DNA of 42,965 nt, from positions 1 through 42,965 of the IMG/VR virus record IMGVR_UViG_3300048597_000619; one strand, written 5' to 3'. How positions within the stretch are numbered: position 1 is the first letter of the stretch; the number at the start of each line of letters is the position of its first letter. Both the position numbers and the translations under genes were made by a program. The notes beneath the pieces were generated by a model. The model searched no databases. It was not told where the DNA came from and saw only the letters and a program-made list of their open reading frames with translations. The DNA comes from a virus. This document shows positions 7,901-15,652 of the stretch, piece by piece.

Positions 7901-8695
7901 CACGCCCGTCAGCAGCGCATAGATCAGCTTGACGGCCGGCAGTTCGAGGTAGACGTGCTCTGTGACCTTCTCGCGCCGCTCGGGCGGCAGCGCGTTGTCG
8001 ACCGTGTACGCGGCTGCCTTCGTGCCGAGCACCCCGCGCGTGCAGCCGGTGAACGTGGTCGAGGTCTTGCCGGTGTAGCGGATGATCTCGCTGCCGACCT
8101 TGAAGTAGCCGACGGTCGTGCTCGGCGCGTCGGTGTAGGTCGCGCCGTGATAGACCGGCGTGAACAGTGCGGTCGACGTGACCTGAATCGTCGTCGCGTC
8201 GATCGCGACCGAGGCGGCGAGGTTGGTCTGCCCGAGGTCGAAGATGTCCTTGCGCGTCTCGCGCTGGATGTCCGCGCACTGGATGTCGTAGACGCCGTCC
8301 TCGTAGACGCAGCCCGAGACGATCTGCGTCTGGAACAGCACGAACTGGCTGAAGTCCAGCCCCTCGTAGCCCATCCAGAACTTGACGGTCCGGTTGCGCA
8401 GGCCCGCGCCGCCGGCCAGCCGCGAGCGGATGTTCGCCGTCAGCGCGCCGCCCTTGTCGACCAGCCGGAACGAGGCCGAGCCGATCTCGGCGCGGCCCTG
8501 GTCGGGGTTGAGGCGCTGGCTGACGATGGACGGTTCCAGCACCGCCCAGTTCTGGACGACGCCGGGGACGTTCGGGATGTCGGCGTGGCTGGTGAAGTAC
8601 AGGCTCGCCACGTCATAGAGGATCGCGACGACCAGCCGCGGGGACCGGTACGGCGCCTGGTTCAGCGTCGCGAACGGCTGCGGGTCGGTGCGCAT
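4922..8695 (-). CDS. Central tail-tip / host-specificity protein
   Basis: At 1257 residues this is one of the two largest proteins, placed where lambda J lies, after tape measure and distal-tail genes. The N-terminal half (1-530) looks like the hub/baseplate part. Residues about 560-800 contain a glycine-rich region with repeated GG blocks (PPDLRGGGGGPGGKLLYQ). A fibronectin-III-like stretch (PPAPSALVAQAQPGAIQLRA) follows, then a collagen-like G-P-T repeat and a C-terminal beta-rich domain. It probably closes the tail tip and contacts the receptor. The start overlaps the previous stop (TGATG) and it ends with TAG. Confidence 0.8.
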   Translation of the reverse strand: MRTDPQPFATLNQAPYRSPRLVVAILYDVASLYFTSHADIPNVPGVVQNWAVLEPSIVSQRLNPDQGRAEIGSASFRLVDKGGALTANIRSRLAGGAGLRNRTVKFWMGYEGLDFSQFVLFQTQIVSGCVYEDGVYDIQCADIQRETRKDIFDLGQTNLAASVAIDATTIQVTSTALFTPVYHGATYTDAPSTTVGYFKVGSEIIRYTGKTSTTFTGCTRGVLGTKAAAYTVDNALPPERREKVTEHVYLELPAVKLIYALLTGVLHGDAATLPTNWHLGIDPSWIRLSDFTGIGTDLWNPAAEGDSVIVRFSGATKTGGKAFIEKELLLLLACYTPVYSDGALGLRRMTRVLRDAAPVVTLSDANVISYGPLEHDLGAMQNAIRIDWNHNGKEFTRQSLFVDSTSVSTHGKAELEVLPFKGLYGNRQTDVTIRGRANAFRDRYAAPPQRMRVTVLPSLNRLEVGDVVRVQSAQIRDFAAPTGVTGIDRAFEIQQVSYSPAQGDLSLELFGSTVVGRGYAPTGAVTVLADAFYTAQGTALSSLAGCVITAGVMTSPPSAVFTGTADITAAGSTLYHAGDLTIAPGVVFEIGANVQLRVRGFLQVNGEIRGRGRGRTGVADNATVNEQSGDRGYVGNMRAWDGVRISQRSGNPIMETRQPPLDQGLPAFPELELTPGATTIRGVPPDLRGGGGGPGGKLLYQDARIGGAAGTGGAGGAGLHIVCRGLGFGVSGRIDLSGTDGALGGFYDYEDKRWYAGSGAGGAPGALLILLDGANLSWPDLEGKFVARTGVTPTPFDATYGVNRFLDPGPAHRYNRNEGPFGGNANPSVISFADLSFSALRIQYLPEPVVAVEDATAKPPAPSALVAQAQPGAIQLRATLPSSQTYDLVEFYAATSNDRSIAAKVGEVRGDLISFAVPGGESRWSWARTKRGATTTGADNVSDWMPASATAGVLGTALASGAGAPGEDGLSVAELTVYVRQSAGPSTPTGGSFNFGTLTLTPPAGWSVGIPTGADPVWASQSVAAVQGASAVDLTLTWSTPVLLTQQGSAVDIIFQRSASQPSTPAPSSGVPSGWYSNVGSVPGSANPMWSSVGTRPNTGAAWTWQVPVRVEGQDGAQGPAGPTGPTGPTGPTGPQGPAGPTGVTQSTSLQFAASSVLMFSLENGESRTVYGQLRCTGTTSSGTASVSLTWRTVGGSDNTSTGTVESFGASENFVATHSVVITNSSGLPQLYEAYGTGNRSGAVTGTRDASKSFVRV
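5265..5350 (-). repeat. Collagen-like Gly-X-Y coding repeat
   Basis: About nine consecutive Gly-X-Y triplets (GPTGPTGPTGPTG within a GPAG-flanked run) are encoded here by a near-periodic 9-base DNA repeat. Such stretches form trimeric triple helices in phage fibres, joining the FnIII-like part to the C-terminal receptor-binding domain. Repeat number may vary between relatives through slippage. Confidence 0.85.
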
Positions 8696-9123
8696 CAGGC
8701 GGGCTCGACGAGGAACGAGACGCGGAAGTAGTCATTCGCGCCGCCCTGCCCGCGCTGCAGCACGCGCTCGAGCGTGTAGGCCTGCGGGCCGAGGATGGCG
8801 AGGAACGGCGCGGGGTTCGTACCGGGGACGGCGACGCTGCCGTATGGGTCGAACGTGAACGACTGGTCCTCGCAGGAGTCGAGGAACTCGATCAGCGCGG
8901 CCAGCGGCGCGTCGCCGGCGAGCGGGGCGACTGTGACCTGGTACGAATTGAACCCGGCCCAGCGGATGACCTCGGCGTTCGTCCCGCCGATGGGGCGCTT
9001 GACGATGCGCGTCTGGTTGCGGATCGGGGCGATGTTCTCGCAGCGCACGTTGAGCGAATACGAGGTATTGGCGCTGTGCCCGGCGATGAGACTGCGGCGC
9101 GCCTGGTAGGTGACGGCGGTCAT
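8695..9123 (-). CDS. Minor tail protein (distal tail candidate)
   Basis: This 142-residue protein starts ATGA over a 45-residue gene. It begins TAVTYQARRSLIAGHSANTSYSL and is beta-rich, with DQSFTFDPYGSV near residue 95. Placed between tape measure and tail-tip genes, it is where distal tail or tail-tip adaptor proteins occur. The assignment is from synteny; no specific motif was recognised. Confidence 0.6.
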   Translation of the reverse strand: MTAVTYQARRSLIAGHSANTSYSLNVRCENIAPIRNQTRIVKRPIGGTNAEVIRWAGFNSYQVTVAPLAGDAPLAALIEFLDSCEDQSFTFDPYGSVAVPGTNPAPFLAILGPQAYTLERVLQRGQGGANDYFRVSFLVEPA

Positions 9124-9257
9124 GCGCGCGGCGGATCCGGCAGGCGGCGCGCTAACTCGGCGGCGACCAGCGCGGCGATCAGCCAGCCGGCCTCGTCGCT
9201 GACGCGGCCCTGCACGGCGACGCGGATCGTCCGCGCCTGCGGTTCACGGTCGCACAC
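9120..9257 (-). CDS. Very small hypothetical gene after tape measure
   Basis: This 45-residue frame starts at GTG with a perfect GGAGG seven bases upstream (9264-9268), placed over the end of the tape measure gene. Its TGA overlaps the ATG of the next gene. The protein is CDREPQARTIRVAVQGRV followed by a helical Ala/Glu/Leu segment. The strong ribosome site and both junctions argue that it is real. Function unknown. Confidence 0.6.
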   Translation of the reverse strand: MCDREPQARTIRVAVQGRVSDEAGWLIAALVAAELARRLPDPPRA

Positions 9258-9259
9258 GG

Positions 9260-11053
9260 TCAGCCTCCGATCAGTTCTTGCGCGTTGCGCGAGCCGGGGT
9301 CGATCAGGATCAGGTCGCGTTCGCGAACTTCCTTCGCGACTAGGTCGGCGATCACGCGGCCGGAACCGTCGGTCACCTTGCCGACGACCTCGATCCGGGT
9401 GACGCGTCCGAAGTCCGCGCTCGCCTGCGGATCCGTGCGAACCGGATTGTTCGGCGTGCCGAGGGTCGTGCCGCCGATGCCGCCCGCGTCGCCACTGGCA
9501 ATGTTCGCGATCTCGCCGATACCGGTCGCCGCGATCAGCCCGATCTGGATCTTGCCGAGCAGCGCCACGCGGGCCGCGAGCGTGCCGGTCGGGTCGACCG
9601 TCAGCGCCTTCGTGACCGCGACGGCCGTGTTCTGGATCGCCTGCGCGATCGCAAGGCCGCGGTTCACGAGCACCAGCGCGACGGCGATCGCCTTCGACCG
9701 GCCGGCAAAGGTCTGCAGCAGCCCGATCCCGGCCTGTACGGCGCCCTGCTGGACGCTGACGATGGCGTTCTGCGCGTCGACCTCGGTCTGGTATCGCTCC
9801 TCGGCGTACGCCCGAGCGACCCGAGCGCGTTCCTCTTCCGACTCGGCCGCGATCTGCAGGATCTTCTGCTGGTCCGCGCGCAGCCGCTGTTCGGTCTCGG
9901 CGTCCAGTTCCAGCCCGAACTGCTTCTCGCGGAACTGCTGCAGCAGTCCGGGGTCGACGCCCGATTGGCCGGCGGCAGGCGCGGCAACTGGAGGCGGTGC
10001 GGCGGCACCGGCATTACGCGCGGTCGCGAGCGACTCGGCGATCCGCTGCTGGATCTGCTCGATCGACCGGATCTGCTGCAGAGCCTGGTCCGCCTTGCGC
10101 AGGTTCTCGTCGACCGACGCCTTGAACGCGTCGGACACGGAGCCGAACGACAGGAACTGCGCCACGCGGGCGCCGGCCGCGGCGACGCCGAAAAATGCCG
10201 ACTGGATCGTCAGCGCGCCGTTACGGATGGCCTCGAAGACCGCGATCAGGGCGACGGCCGCGCCCTCGCCCACCTGCCTCAGCCCGCCGAGCGCCTCGCC
10301 GCCCTCGCGGATCCGCGCGCCCGCGTCGATCAGCGCCGCCGAGAACCCGCCGACGAGTTCGGCGGCGAGGTTGCCGAACGCCGTCCGGGTGACGCGGATC
10401 TGCCGCTCGGCCAGGCTGAGGGACGCCACCGTCTCGTTGGACAGGATCAGCCCGGCGCGGCGGTAGCCGTCGATCGAACTGCGGATCGCCTCGTCGCCCT
10501 GCGCGAGCACGCCCGCGATGTCGGCATAGCTCTTGCTGAACAGGTCGGAACTGATCGACGCCCGCTCGAACTGGTTGTCGAGCTGCCCGAGCGCGCCGGC
10601 GACACGGAGGAACGCCTCGTCGGTCGTCAGCGTCGACAGTTCGCGCGCCGACAGCCCGAGCGACTGAAACGCCTTCGCGGCTGGGCCGCCGGACGTGGCC
10701 GCGTCGCCGATCGACTTCTGCAGCTTCTGCAAGGCCGAGTCCATGCCCTGCGCCGACCCGCCGAAGTCCTCGGCCAGCAGGCGCAGCCCCTGCAGCGCCT
10801 CGGCGGTCGTGTTCAGCTTTTCGGCCGTGTCGCCGAGCTGGTCGGCGGCGTCGACGATGCGCTGGATGCCGGTCGCGATGACGCCGAGCGACACGGCACC
10901 GGCCAGTGCACCGAACGCGCGGTTGACCGAGGTCGAAAACGACTTGAGTTGCCGCTCGAGCCCGGCCGTGCGCCGCTCGATCTTCTGCAGCTCGGCGACG
11001 AACTGCGCCGACTGCAGGACCGCATCAACGGTGATTGTGCCGGCGCTTGCCAC
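9260..11053 (-). CDS. Tape measure protein
   Basis: This 597-residue protein is helix-rich throughout, with hydrophobic segments near 47-65 (ALAGAVSLGVIATG), 275-300 and 500-530, long charged coiled coils (about 385-450) and a Gly-rich C-terminus. Start is GTG with AGGA upstream, overlapping the T frame by 29 bases. It follows the G/GT frameshift pair as in most siphoviruses. By the usual rule of about 1.5 angstrom per residue this predicts a tail near 90 nm. The central QSGVDPGLLQQ region separates two helical halves. Confidence 0.85.
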   Translation of the reverse strand: MASAGTITVDAVLQSAQFVAELQKIERRTAGLERQLKSFSTSVNRAFGALAGAVSLGVIATGIQRIVDAADQLGDTAEKLNTTAEALQGLRLLAEDFGGSAQGMDSALQKLQKSIGDAATSGGPAAKAFQSLGLSARELSTLTTDEAFLRVAGALGQLDNQFERASISSDLFSKSYADIAGVLAQGDEAIRSSIDGYRRAGLILSNETVASLSLAERQIRVTRTAFGNLAAELVGGFSAALIDAGARIREGGEALGGLRQVGEGAAVALIAVFEAIRNGALTIQSAFFGVAAAGARVAQFLSFGSVSDAFKASVDENLRKADQALQQIRSIEQIQQRIAESLATARNAGAAAPPPVAAPAAGQSGVDPGLLQQFREKQFGLELDAETEQRLRADQQKILQIAAESEEERARVARAYAEERYQTEVDAQNAIVSVQQGAVQAGIGLLQTFAGRSKAIAVALVLVNRGLAIAQAIQNTAVAVTKALTVDPTGTLAARVALLGKIQIGLIAATGIGEIANIASGDAGGIGGTTLGTPNNPVRTDPQASADFGRVTRIEVVGKVTDGSGRVIADLVAKEVRERDLILIDPGSRNAQELIGG

Positions 11054-11372
11054 GAGATTTCCTCTGCGATTCGATGAACCGGCGCTGCTCTTCCGTCAGG
11101 TCGCTGCGTGAGCCGCGGTCGTCCCGGTGCGGCATGAAGTCGTCCGGGGTGAACGCGCGGGCACCCTGCTTGCGCGGGATGGTGTTCGCGACCGTCGACG
11201 AGATCAGCGCCGCCCGCCAGTTGTCGGCGTGTCCGCCGAACGGCTCGCGCGCGGCGAACGCCTTCCAGTAGGTGAATTCATCCGAGGAGCACCGCTCCTG
11301 CGCCTCGGCGACGGGACAGCCCCACGCGAGCGCGAGCCGGAACCAGAGCGCGAGTTCCGGCTCGTCAGTCAG
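11025..11372 (-). CDS. Tail assembly chaperone extension T (read by -1 frameshift from G)
   Basis: This frame has no convincing start of its own. It is entered from the G frame by a -1 shift at the slippery site 11372-11378, giving a GT fusion of about 233 residues. Its sequence (LALAWGCPVAEAQ, then EFTYWKAFAAREPFGG) matches the T-domain pattern, with EF..W followed by a Gly-rich turn. The C-terminus is basic (RKSRGKRRHNHR). GT chaperones the tape measure protein during tail assembly and is absent from virions in characterised phages. Confidence 0.85.
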   Translation of the reverse strand: MTDEPELALWFRLALAWGCPVAEAQERCSSDEFTYWKAFAAREPFGGHADNWRAALISSTVANTIPRKQGARAFTPDDFMPHRDDRGSRSDLTEEQRRFIESQRKSRGKRRHNHR

Positions 11373-11725
11373 TTTTTTTCGGCGTTCTCCGCGGCCTTCG
11401 CGGTCAGGCCGGCGAGTTCCACGATGCGCAGCGACAGGCGCGACAGCACCTGCCCGTCCCACGTCTCGCACTCGGCGAGGTCTTCCGGCGAGTCGCTGAA
11501 CACGCGCTCGCCGTCCTCGGCGCACAGCCCGAGCACGACGATGTCGGCGTCCGAGGTCAGGACGCCGTCGGCCTTCGCGGCGGTCAGCTTCGAGATCAGG
11601 ATCGACCGTTCGCGCCCGTTCAGGCCGCGGACGAAGTACGGAACGCCCGGATCTTCCGGCACGTCCACCTGGACGATGCGCGGCCGGAAGCGCCCCGACC
11701 GCGCCCGGATCTCAGCCGGCGTCAC
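11369..11725 (-). CDS. Tail assembly chaperone G
   Basis: This 118-residue protein starts at GTG overlapping the stop of the tail tube gene (GTGA). It ends at a TGA directly after AAA AAC codons of the slippery heptamer. It contains PYFVRGLNGRERSILISKLT and a helical middle typical of G-like assembly chaperones located between tail tube and tape measure genes. It should coat the tape measure protein together with GT during tail polymerisation. Confidence 0.8.
   Translation of the reverse strand: MTPAEIRARSGRFRPRIVQVDVPEDPGVPYFVRGLNGRERSILISKLTAAKADGVLTSDADIVVLGLCAEDGERVFSDSPEDLAECETWDGQVLSRLSLRIVELAGLTAKAAENAEKN
11372..11378 (-). promoter_or_regulatory. Programmed -1 frameshift slippery site
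   Basis: On the minus strand the bases are A AAA AAC in the zero frame of G (codons GAA AAA AAC TGA), the canonical X-XXY-YYZ heptamer. Shifting back one base lets the ribosome skip the TGA and continue as CTG ACT GAC into the T frame. No downstream structure was worked out. Confidence 0.9.
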
Positions 11726-12171
11726 GGCGTCCTCGTCGACGCGCCGTCGATCGTGACCGTGACCTTCGCGCGGACGATGCCTTCGGCGTCGAGGGGGTCC
11801 TCGTCGTAGTTCGACACGAACCCGACGAAGTCCATCGTCTCGGCCGCGGTGTTCGGGTAGATGATCTTCCAGTTCCGGCGAACCTGCGAGGCGTTCTCGC
11901 CGTCGTTGATGATCGTCCGGTGCACGGCGTCGGCGAAGTCGACAACCATCTCGAACGACACTTCCTTCGCCTCCAGCGCGCCGCCGTACTGCACCGGCGA
12001 GGCCGACTCGAGAACCGAGAACGTGTTGATCTTGCGCTTCGCAGGCGGCGCTTTCAGGTTGTTGATCAGCGGCACGTCGGTGAACGTGTCGGAGCCCGGC
12101 GCGGGAAGCGATGCGCCCGTGGCCGTGCCGCGCTGCAGCTTCGCACCGACGGCCGGAAGTCCGGTTGCCAT
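11722..12171 (-). CDS. Major tail tube protein
   Basis: This 149-residue protein contains DTFTDVPLINNLKAPPAKRKIN, a beta-rich centre (VSFEMVVDFADAVHRTIINDG) and a C-terminal IVRAKVTVTIDG strand, typical of lambda-V/TTP-like tail tube subunits. It sits between the DUF3168-like completion protein and chaperone G. It polymerises as stacked hexamers around the tape measure. Confidence 0.8.
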   Translation of the reverse strand: MATGLPAVGAKLQRGTATGASLPAPGSDTFTDVPLINNLKAPPAKRKINTFSVLESASPVQYGGALEAKEVSFEMVVDFADAVHRTIINDGENASQVRRNWKIIYPNTAAETMDFVGFVSNYDEDPLDAEGIVRAKVTVTIDGASTRTP

Positions 12172-12182
12172 GTCTCGATCTC

Positions 12183-12566
12183 CTACAGGTAAGCGAAGGT
12201 GAATTCCGACGGCAGGTGCCGCAGGGTCTTGTCGCCGTCAACCTCGGACAGGTCGGGGCCGAAGGATTCGCGCCGGGCGAACATCACGTTCGTCTCGCCC
12301 ATCGCGCCGCGGTAGCCGTCGAGCGCCGTCTTCAGGGCCGCCGCGACCGCGTGCGCGTCTTCGTACGTCGCCCCGTAGGCGTTCAGCGCGAACGTCGCGC
12401 GGTTCAGGATCACGGTGCCGTCGAGCGTGCGCTCGCTCGTCTCGCTGACGCGCGCGAGCACGACGTACGGCGGCGGCGTGTTCTGGGGCGCGTTGCCGGT
12501 GTACACACGGCCGGCCGCGGCCGTGTCGAGGGCCGACACGTACTCGATCAGGTCGCGGTCGATCAC
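12183..12566 (-). CDS. Tail completion protein, DUF3168-like
   Basis: This 127-residue protein starts at GTG over the previous stop. PPPYVVLARVSETSERTLDG, followed by RATFALNAYGATYEDAHAVAAALKTAL, is the usual DUF3168/gp11 pattern: a P-x-Y-V strand and an AYG..Y..A..V..AL helix. It forms the terminator ring at the top of the tail that docks to the head. Confidence 0.8.
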   Translation of the reverse strand: MIDRDLIEYVSALDTAAAGRVYTGNAPQNTPPPYVVLARVSETSERTLDGTVILNRATFALNAYGATYEDAHAVAAALKTALDGYRGAMGETNVMFARRESFGPDLSEVDGDKTLRHLPSEFTFAYL

Positions 12567-13069
12567 TTGCGGCGACGCCTCAGTTCGCGGTCGATGCCGG
12601 CGCGCATCTCGTTGGCGAGCGTGTCGACGACGCGCTGGCCGTTCTGCTCGATCGCCGCGCGCATGAACGGCTTTGCGGCCGACCGCTTCGTGCCGAACTC
12701 GACCAGGTGCCCGTGCCGGATGCGGCGAACGAGCCTCTTCTTCCGGTAGTGCAGCGAGTACAGCGCCAGGGCCTTGCGGTCCTTGCCGACCGGCACCACG
12801 GACCCGCGCACGGCGTCCTTCGTGTTGCCGATCCCGAGGAACCCGCGGCGGATCTGGTCGGCCGACTGCACGCGCGTCTTCAGCGCCGCGACCAGCGACC
12901 CGGACTTCGCGATCCGGGCGGCGTTGCCCTTCGCGGACGCGAGAACCGGCTTCATGGCCTTGGACATCGCGCCGCGGCCGATGCGCCGGGACACCTGCGG
13001 ACCGAGCGCCGCCAGGTTCTGCACGATTTCGCGAATGCCCGTGACTTTGAGGCCCATCTTGATCGTCAC
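12563..13069 (-). CDS. HK97 gp10-like head-tail joining protein
   Basis: This 168-residue basic protein starts at GTG overlapping the previous stop; an ATG four codons later is an alternative. It carries GIREIVQNLAALGPQVSRR at the N-terminus and the family motif RHGHLVEFGTKRSAAKPFMR near 130-150. This family lies between head closure and tail terminator proteins in HK97-like phages. The region around 100-125 is strongly basic. Confidence 0.8.
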   Translation of the reverse strand: MTIKMGLKVTGIREIVQNLAALGPQVSRRIGRGAMSKAMKPVLASAKGNAARIAKSGSLVAALKTRVQSADQIRRGFLGIGNTKDAVRGSVVPVGKDRKALALYSLHYRKKRLVRRIRHGHLVEFGTKRSAAKPFMRAAIEQNGQRVVDTLANEMRAGIDRELRRRRK

Positions 13070-13401
13070 GACGCCGCTCCCGTCAGGCCGTGCTCGACGC
13101 ACAGCAGCTCCAGCTCGACGTTCCGCTCCTCAAGGTTGCGCACGAGGCGCACGTCCAGCAGCCGGTCGCCGTGGCGGATGCGGTGCTTCGGGGTCACGCC
13201 GGCGAGGTAGCGCATCCGGACGCGGTGCGTGACCTCGGTCTGCACCTGCGCCGCGGCGAAGAACTCGCGGCCGGTCACGGGCTCGACGGACGCCCAGACG
13301 GTCGCGAGCGGCGACCATGAGGTCTGCGCCTCGCCGTACGGGCCGGCAGCCTCCTGCGGCTGCTCGACCGTCACGCGATGTCGAAGTGCTCCGGCGCGCA
13401 C
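13066..13401 (-). CDS. Head closure (head-tail adaptor) protein
   Basis: This 111-residue protein starts at GTG in a TAGTG junction with the upstream gene. It begins RAGALRHRVTVEQPQE, continues with SWSPLATVWASVEPVTGREFFAA, and has TEVTHRVRMRY and IRHGDRLLDV, all hallmarks of the phage head-tail adaptor family (SPP1 gp16 / HK97 gp7-like). It seals the portal after packaging. Confidence 0.85.
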   Translation of the reverse strand: MRAGALRHRVTVEQPQEAAGPYGEAQTSWSPLATVWASVEPVTGREFFAAAQVQTEVTHRVRMRYLAGVTPKHRIRHGDRLLDVRLVRNLEERNVELELLCVEHGLTGAAS

Positions 13402-13967
13402 TAGAACGCCCTGAACGGGAACACGAGCGGCTCGTATCCGAACGGGACTTCCGCCGCGCTCCCGCGATCGTCGACCGCGGATCGCTGCTCGTACCAGTGC
13501 CCGACCAGCAGCAGCAGCGCATGGCGCAGCGGCTCCGGCACGGTCGCGGTCGTCGCGTAACCAGCGACGAACCGCACGGTAACGGAGGACTCGACCGGCT
13601 GCGCGGCTGGCCACTGGACGCCGTAGGCCGGCACGATCACGAACTCGCCGGTGGCGCGCTTCACCAGCCGGTACTGCGATGGAGCGAGCGTCTGCTCGGC
13701 TCCCGAGGTATCCAGGTACTTGACCGACGTGACCGACTGCACCGGCGGACGCTCGAGCACGAGCTCGGCGCCCAGCGCATCAGCGGTCTGGTCCCACGTC
13801 TGCGTGAGCAGCGCGCGACGCGTGTACGTCTCGACGTGCTGGCGCGCGGTCAGGATCAGCCGCGAGATCAGCGCGTCGTCGTGCGTCGCGTCGATCCGGC
13901 AGTGATCCTTCGCCTCCGCGAGCGACACCGGCTCGCTAGTGGGGCCGGCGATGAGCGTCAGGCTCAT
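13401..13967 (-). CDS. Head-tail connector, gp6-like
   Basis: This 188-residue protein has start chosen at MSLTLIAGPTSEPVSLAEAK, since the longer frame upstream overlaps the neighbouring gene. The motif EAKDHCRIDATHDDALISRL, followed by a helix with TYTRRALLTQTWD, is characteristic of gp6-like connectors that form a ring under the portal. It ends in TAG. It is the first of the five connector/completion genes. Confidence 0.85.
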   Translation of the reverse strand: MSLTLIAGPTSEPVSLAEAKDHCRIDATHDDALISRLILTARQHVETYTRRALLTQTWDQTADALGAELVLERPPVQSVTSVKYLDTSGAEQTLAPSQYRLVKRATGEFVIVPAYGVQWPAAQPVESSVTVRFVAGYATTATVPEPLRHALLLLVGHWYEQRSAVDDRGSAAEVPFGYEPLVFPFRAF

Positions 13968-13969
13968 GG

Positions 13970-14176
13970 CTATGCGCCGCCCTTCGACTTGTTCTCGGGC
14001 GCGCCCTTCTTGGCCTTCGCCTCCGGCAAGTCTGCCGAGCGCGCCCAGCCTTCGCGCACCGACACCTCGACGAACTCCGCGTCGTCTGCATCGACGACCT
14101 CGCCGGCGCGGTACTCGCGCACCTGATAGCCGCGATGCGCGAACGCGAAGTCCGACAGAATTTTCATCTGCTTCAT
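13970..14176 (-). CDS. Small conserved protein after the capsid gene
   Basis: This 68-residue protein starts MKQMKILSDFAFAHRGYQVREYRAGEVVD. It has a small beta-fold-like N-terminus, an EVSVREGWA segment and a Lys-rich tail (KAKKGAPENKSKG). Proteins of this size and pattern are common between capsid and gp6-like genes in HK97-type phages. Its role is unknown; it is possibly a minor head or connector component. Confidence 0.6.
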   Translation of the reverse strand: MKQMKILSDFAFAHRGYQVREYRAGEVVDADDAEFVEVSVREGWARSADLPEAKAKKGAPENKSKGGA

Positions 14177-14193
14177 GTGGCACCCTGCAGAGG

Positions 14194-14224
14194 AAAAACA
14201 GAGGGGCCGTTGCCGGCCCCTCTG
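14194..14224 (-). terminator. Rho-independent terminator after the capsid gene
   Basis: A perfect 11-bp stem (CAGAGGGGCCG at 14199-14209 against 14214-14224) with a 4-base loop is followed on the minus strand by TTTTT. It lies between the major capsid gene and the connector genes, and may reduce expression of the latter relative to capsid. Confidence 0.9.
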
Positions 14225-14240
14225 CCACGCTCCGACCGGA

Positions 14241-15638
14241 TCAGGTCGTCGCGATCTTCAGCAGCTTGATCGCCTGCGTGTTGCGCAGGCGGCCACCGAC
14301 GCGCTTGCGGATGTAGAACTTCACGAAGCCCGGCGTCGTGATCTCGTCCCGCGTCATGCGCATCCCCACGCGGTCCGCGATCAGGTAGCCCTCGCGGAAG
14401 TCGCCGAACGCCACCGGGAAGGCGTTCGCCGCCACCACCGGCATGTCCTCGGCCTCCGTGATGCCGTAACCCATGAACGTGTCGGGCTGACCCGCCACGA
14501 GCGACGGCTGCCACAGGTACGCGTTCGTGGTGTCCTTGTACTTGCGCATGGCCGCGAGCACGAGCTTGCTGGTGACCCAGCGAGCATTCGCGCGGTAGCG
14601 GGCCCGCAGCGAGTAGATCAGGTCATAGAACACGTCCACGCTGGTCGGCAGCGCCGCCGCCTGGCCGGAGGGGATGTACTGCAGCGTGCCGAACGCGCGC
14701 GCGCCGTCCGCCGTCGCCAGCGGCGCCGGGCCGGCGAGGAAGCCGGTCGGGCGGTTGGTGCCGCTGCCGGCCACGAACGCCGCGCCCTCGCCCTGGGCGA
14801 TCGCCTCCGCCGCCGAGCTGATCAGCCAGTTCTCGACGTCGAAGAACAGGTCGTCCAGCGACTCCTCCGACGCCTGCGGCTTCGCCGACGCCATGCCGAA
14901 GGTCGGGGCGACCTCCGCCAGGTCGGGCGTGTTCGTCTGGTTGCGCGTGCCGGCTTCACCCACCCACTCGAACGCGGCGCCGTTGACGTCGAACAGCTCC
15001 TTGTAGTCGGGGCTGCCGACGGTGCGGACCGTCGAGATCTGGCGGATCGGGCTGATGTCGACCGAGAGCCGCGCGATCGCGCGCTCGATGACCTCCGGGA
15101 GCGCGAAGCCGCCGGCCGAGCCGGTCGACGTGACCGTCTGCGTGGCGCGCGTCTCGAAGCCGTCGTCGTCGCCGCCGGCGCGCGTCTCGACCTTGCGCAG
15201 CTCGCGGGCGCGGAGCTGCAGGGCGGTGCGCCGCTCCGGGTCGCTGGGGTTGCGGACCCAGCTCAGGAACGCCGACTTGTATGCCTCGGCCTCGGCCGAC
15301 GGCCGCTCGCCGTCCGACTTGCCGCCCAGCGCGCCCGGCCGCGCCAGCTTCGTCTCGACCTTCTCGAGACGCGACTTCGCCTCGTTCAGGCCGTCGATCG
15401 CCGCGTCGATGCGCGCGAGCTTGGCGTCGAGGTCGGCCGTGCCCTTGCCGGCCTTCAGCGCCTCGATGCGCTGGTCGTTCGTCTTCTTGTACTCCTCGAA
15501 CGCGCCGCCGATCTTGTCGAGTGCGTCGGCGACCGAGGCGATGGTCGGGGTGTCGCGGCGCTCGTAGAGCGCGACGAGCGCGCCCGCGGCGAGCAGGCGA
15601 CCGCGGAAGGCCGCGAAATCGCGGTTCATGGTGTTCAT
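14241..15638 (-). CDS. Major capsid protein, HK97 fold
   Basis: This 465-residue protein has the two-part design of HK97-type capsids. Residues about 35-100 are a charged coiled coil (LDAKLARIDAAIDGLNEAKS), the delta/scaffold domain removed by the protease. The mature part contains TSTGSAGGFALPEVIERAI near 165-185, LPTSVDVFYDLIYSL and GYGITEAEDMP, typical of the family. The protease gene is directly upstream and a strong terminator directly downstream. An in-frame Met at position 4 is an alternative start. Confidence 0.93.
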   Translation of the reverse strand: MNTMNRDFAAFRGRLLAAGALVALYERRDTPTIASVADALDKIGGAFEEYKKTNDQRIEALKAGKGTADLDAKLARIDAAIDGLNEAKSRLEKVETKLARPGALGGKSDGERPSAEAEAYKSAFLSWVRNPSDPERRTALQLRARELRKVETRAGGDDDGFETRATQTVTSTGSAGGFALPEVIERAIARLSVDISPIRQISTVRTVGSPDYKELFDVNGAAFEWVGEAGTRNQTNTPDLAEVAPTFGMASAKPQASEESLDDLFFDVENWLISSAAEAIAQGEGAAFVAGSGTNRPTGFLAGPAPLATADGARAFGTLQYIPSGQAAALPTSVDVFYDLIYSLRARYRANARWVTSKLVLAAMRKYKDTTNAYLWQPSLVAGQPDTFMGYGITEAEDMPVVAANAFPVAFGDFREGYLIADRVGMRMTRDEITTPGFVKFYIRKRVGGRLRNTQAIKLLKIATT

Positions 15639-15652
15639 CGTGGGGAACTCCG

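Noticed and set aside
6036-8279. A 747-codon minus-strand frame inside the tail-tip gene
   Set aside because: Alternative-frame reading of the same DNA, dominated by Arg; the main frame has coherent domains.
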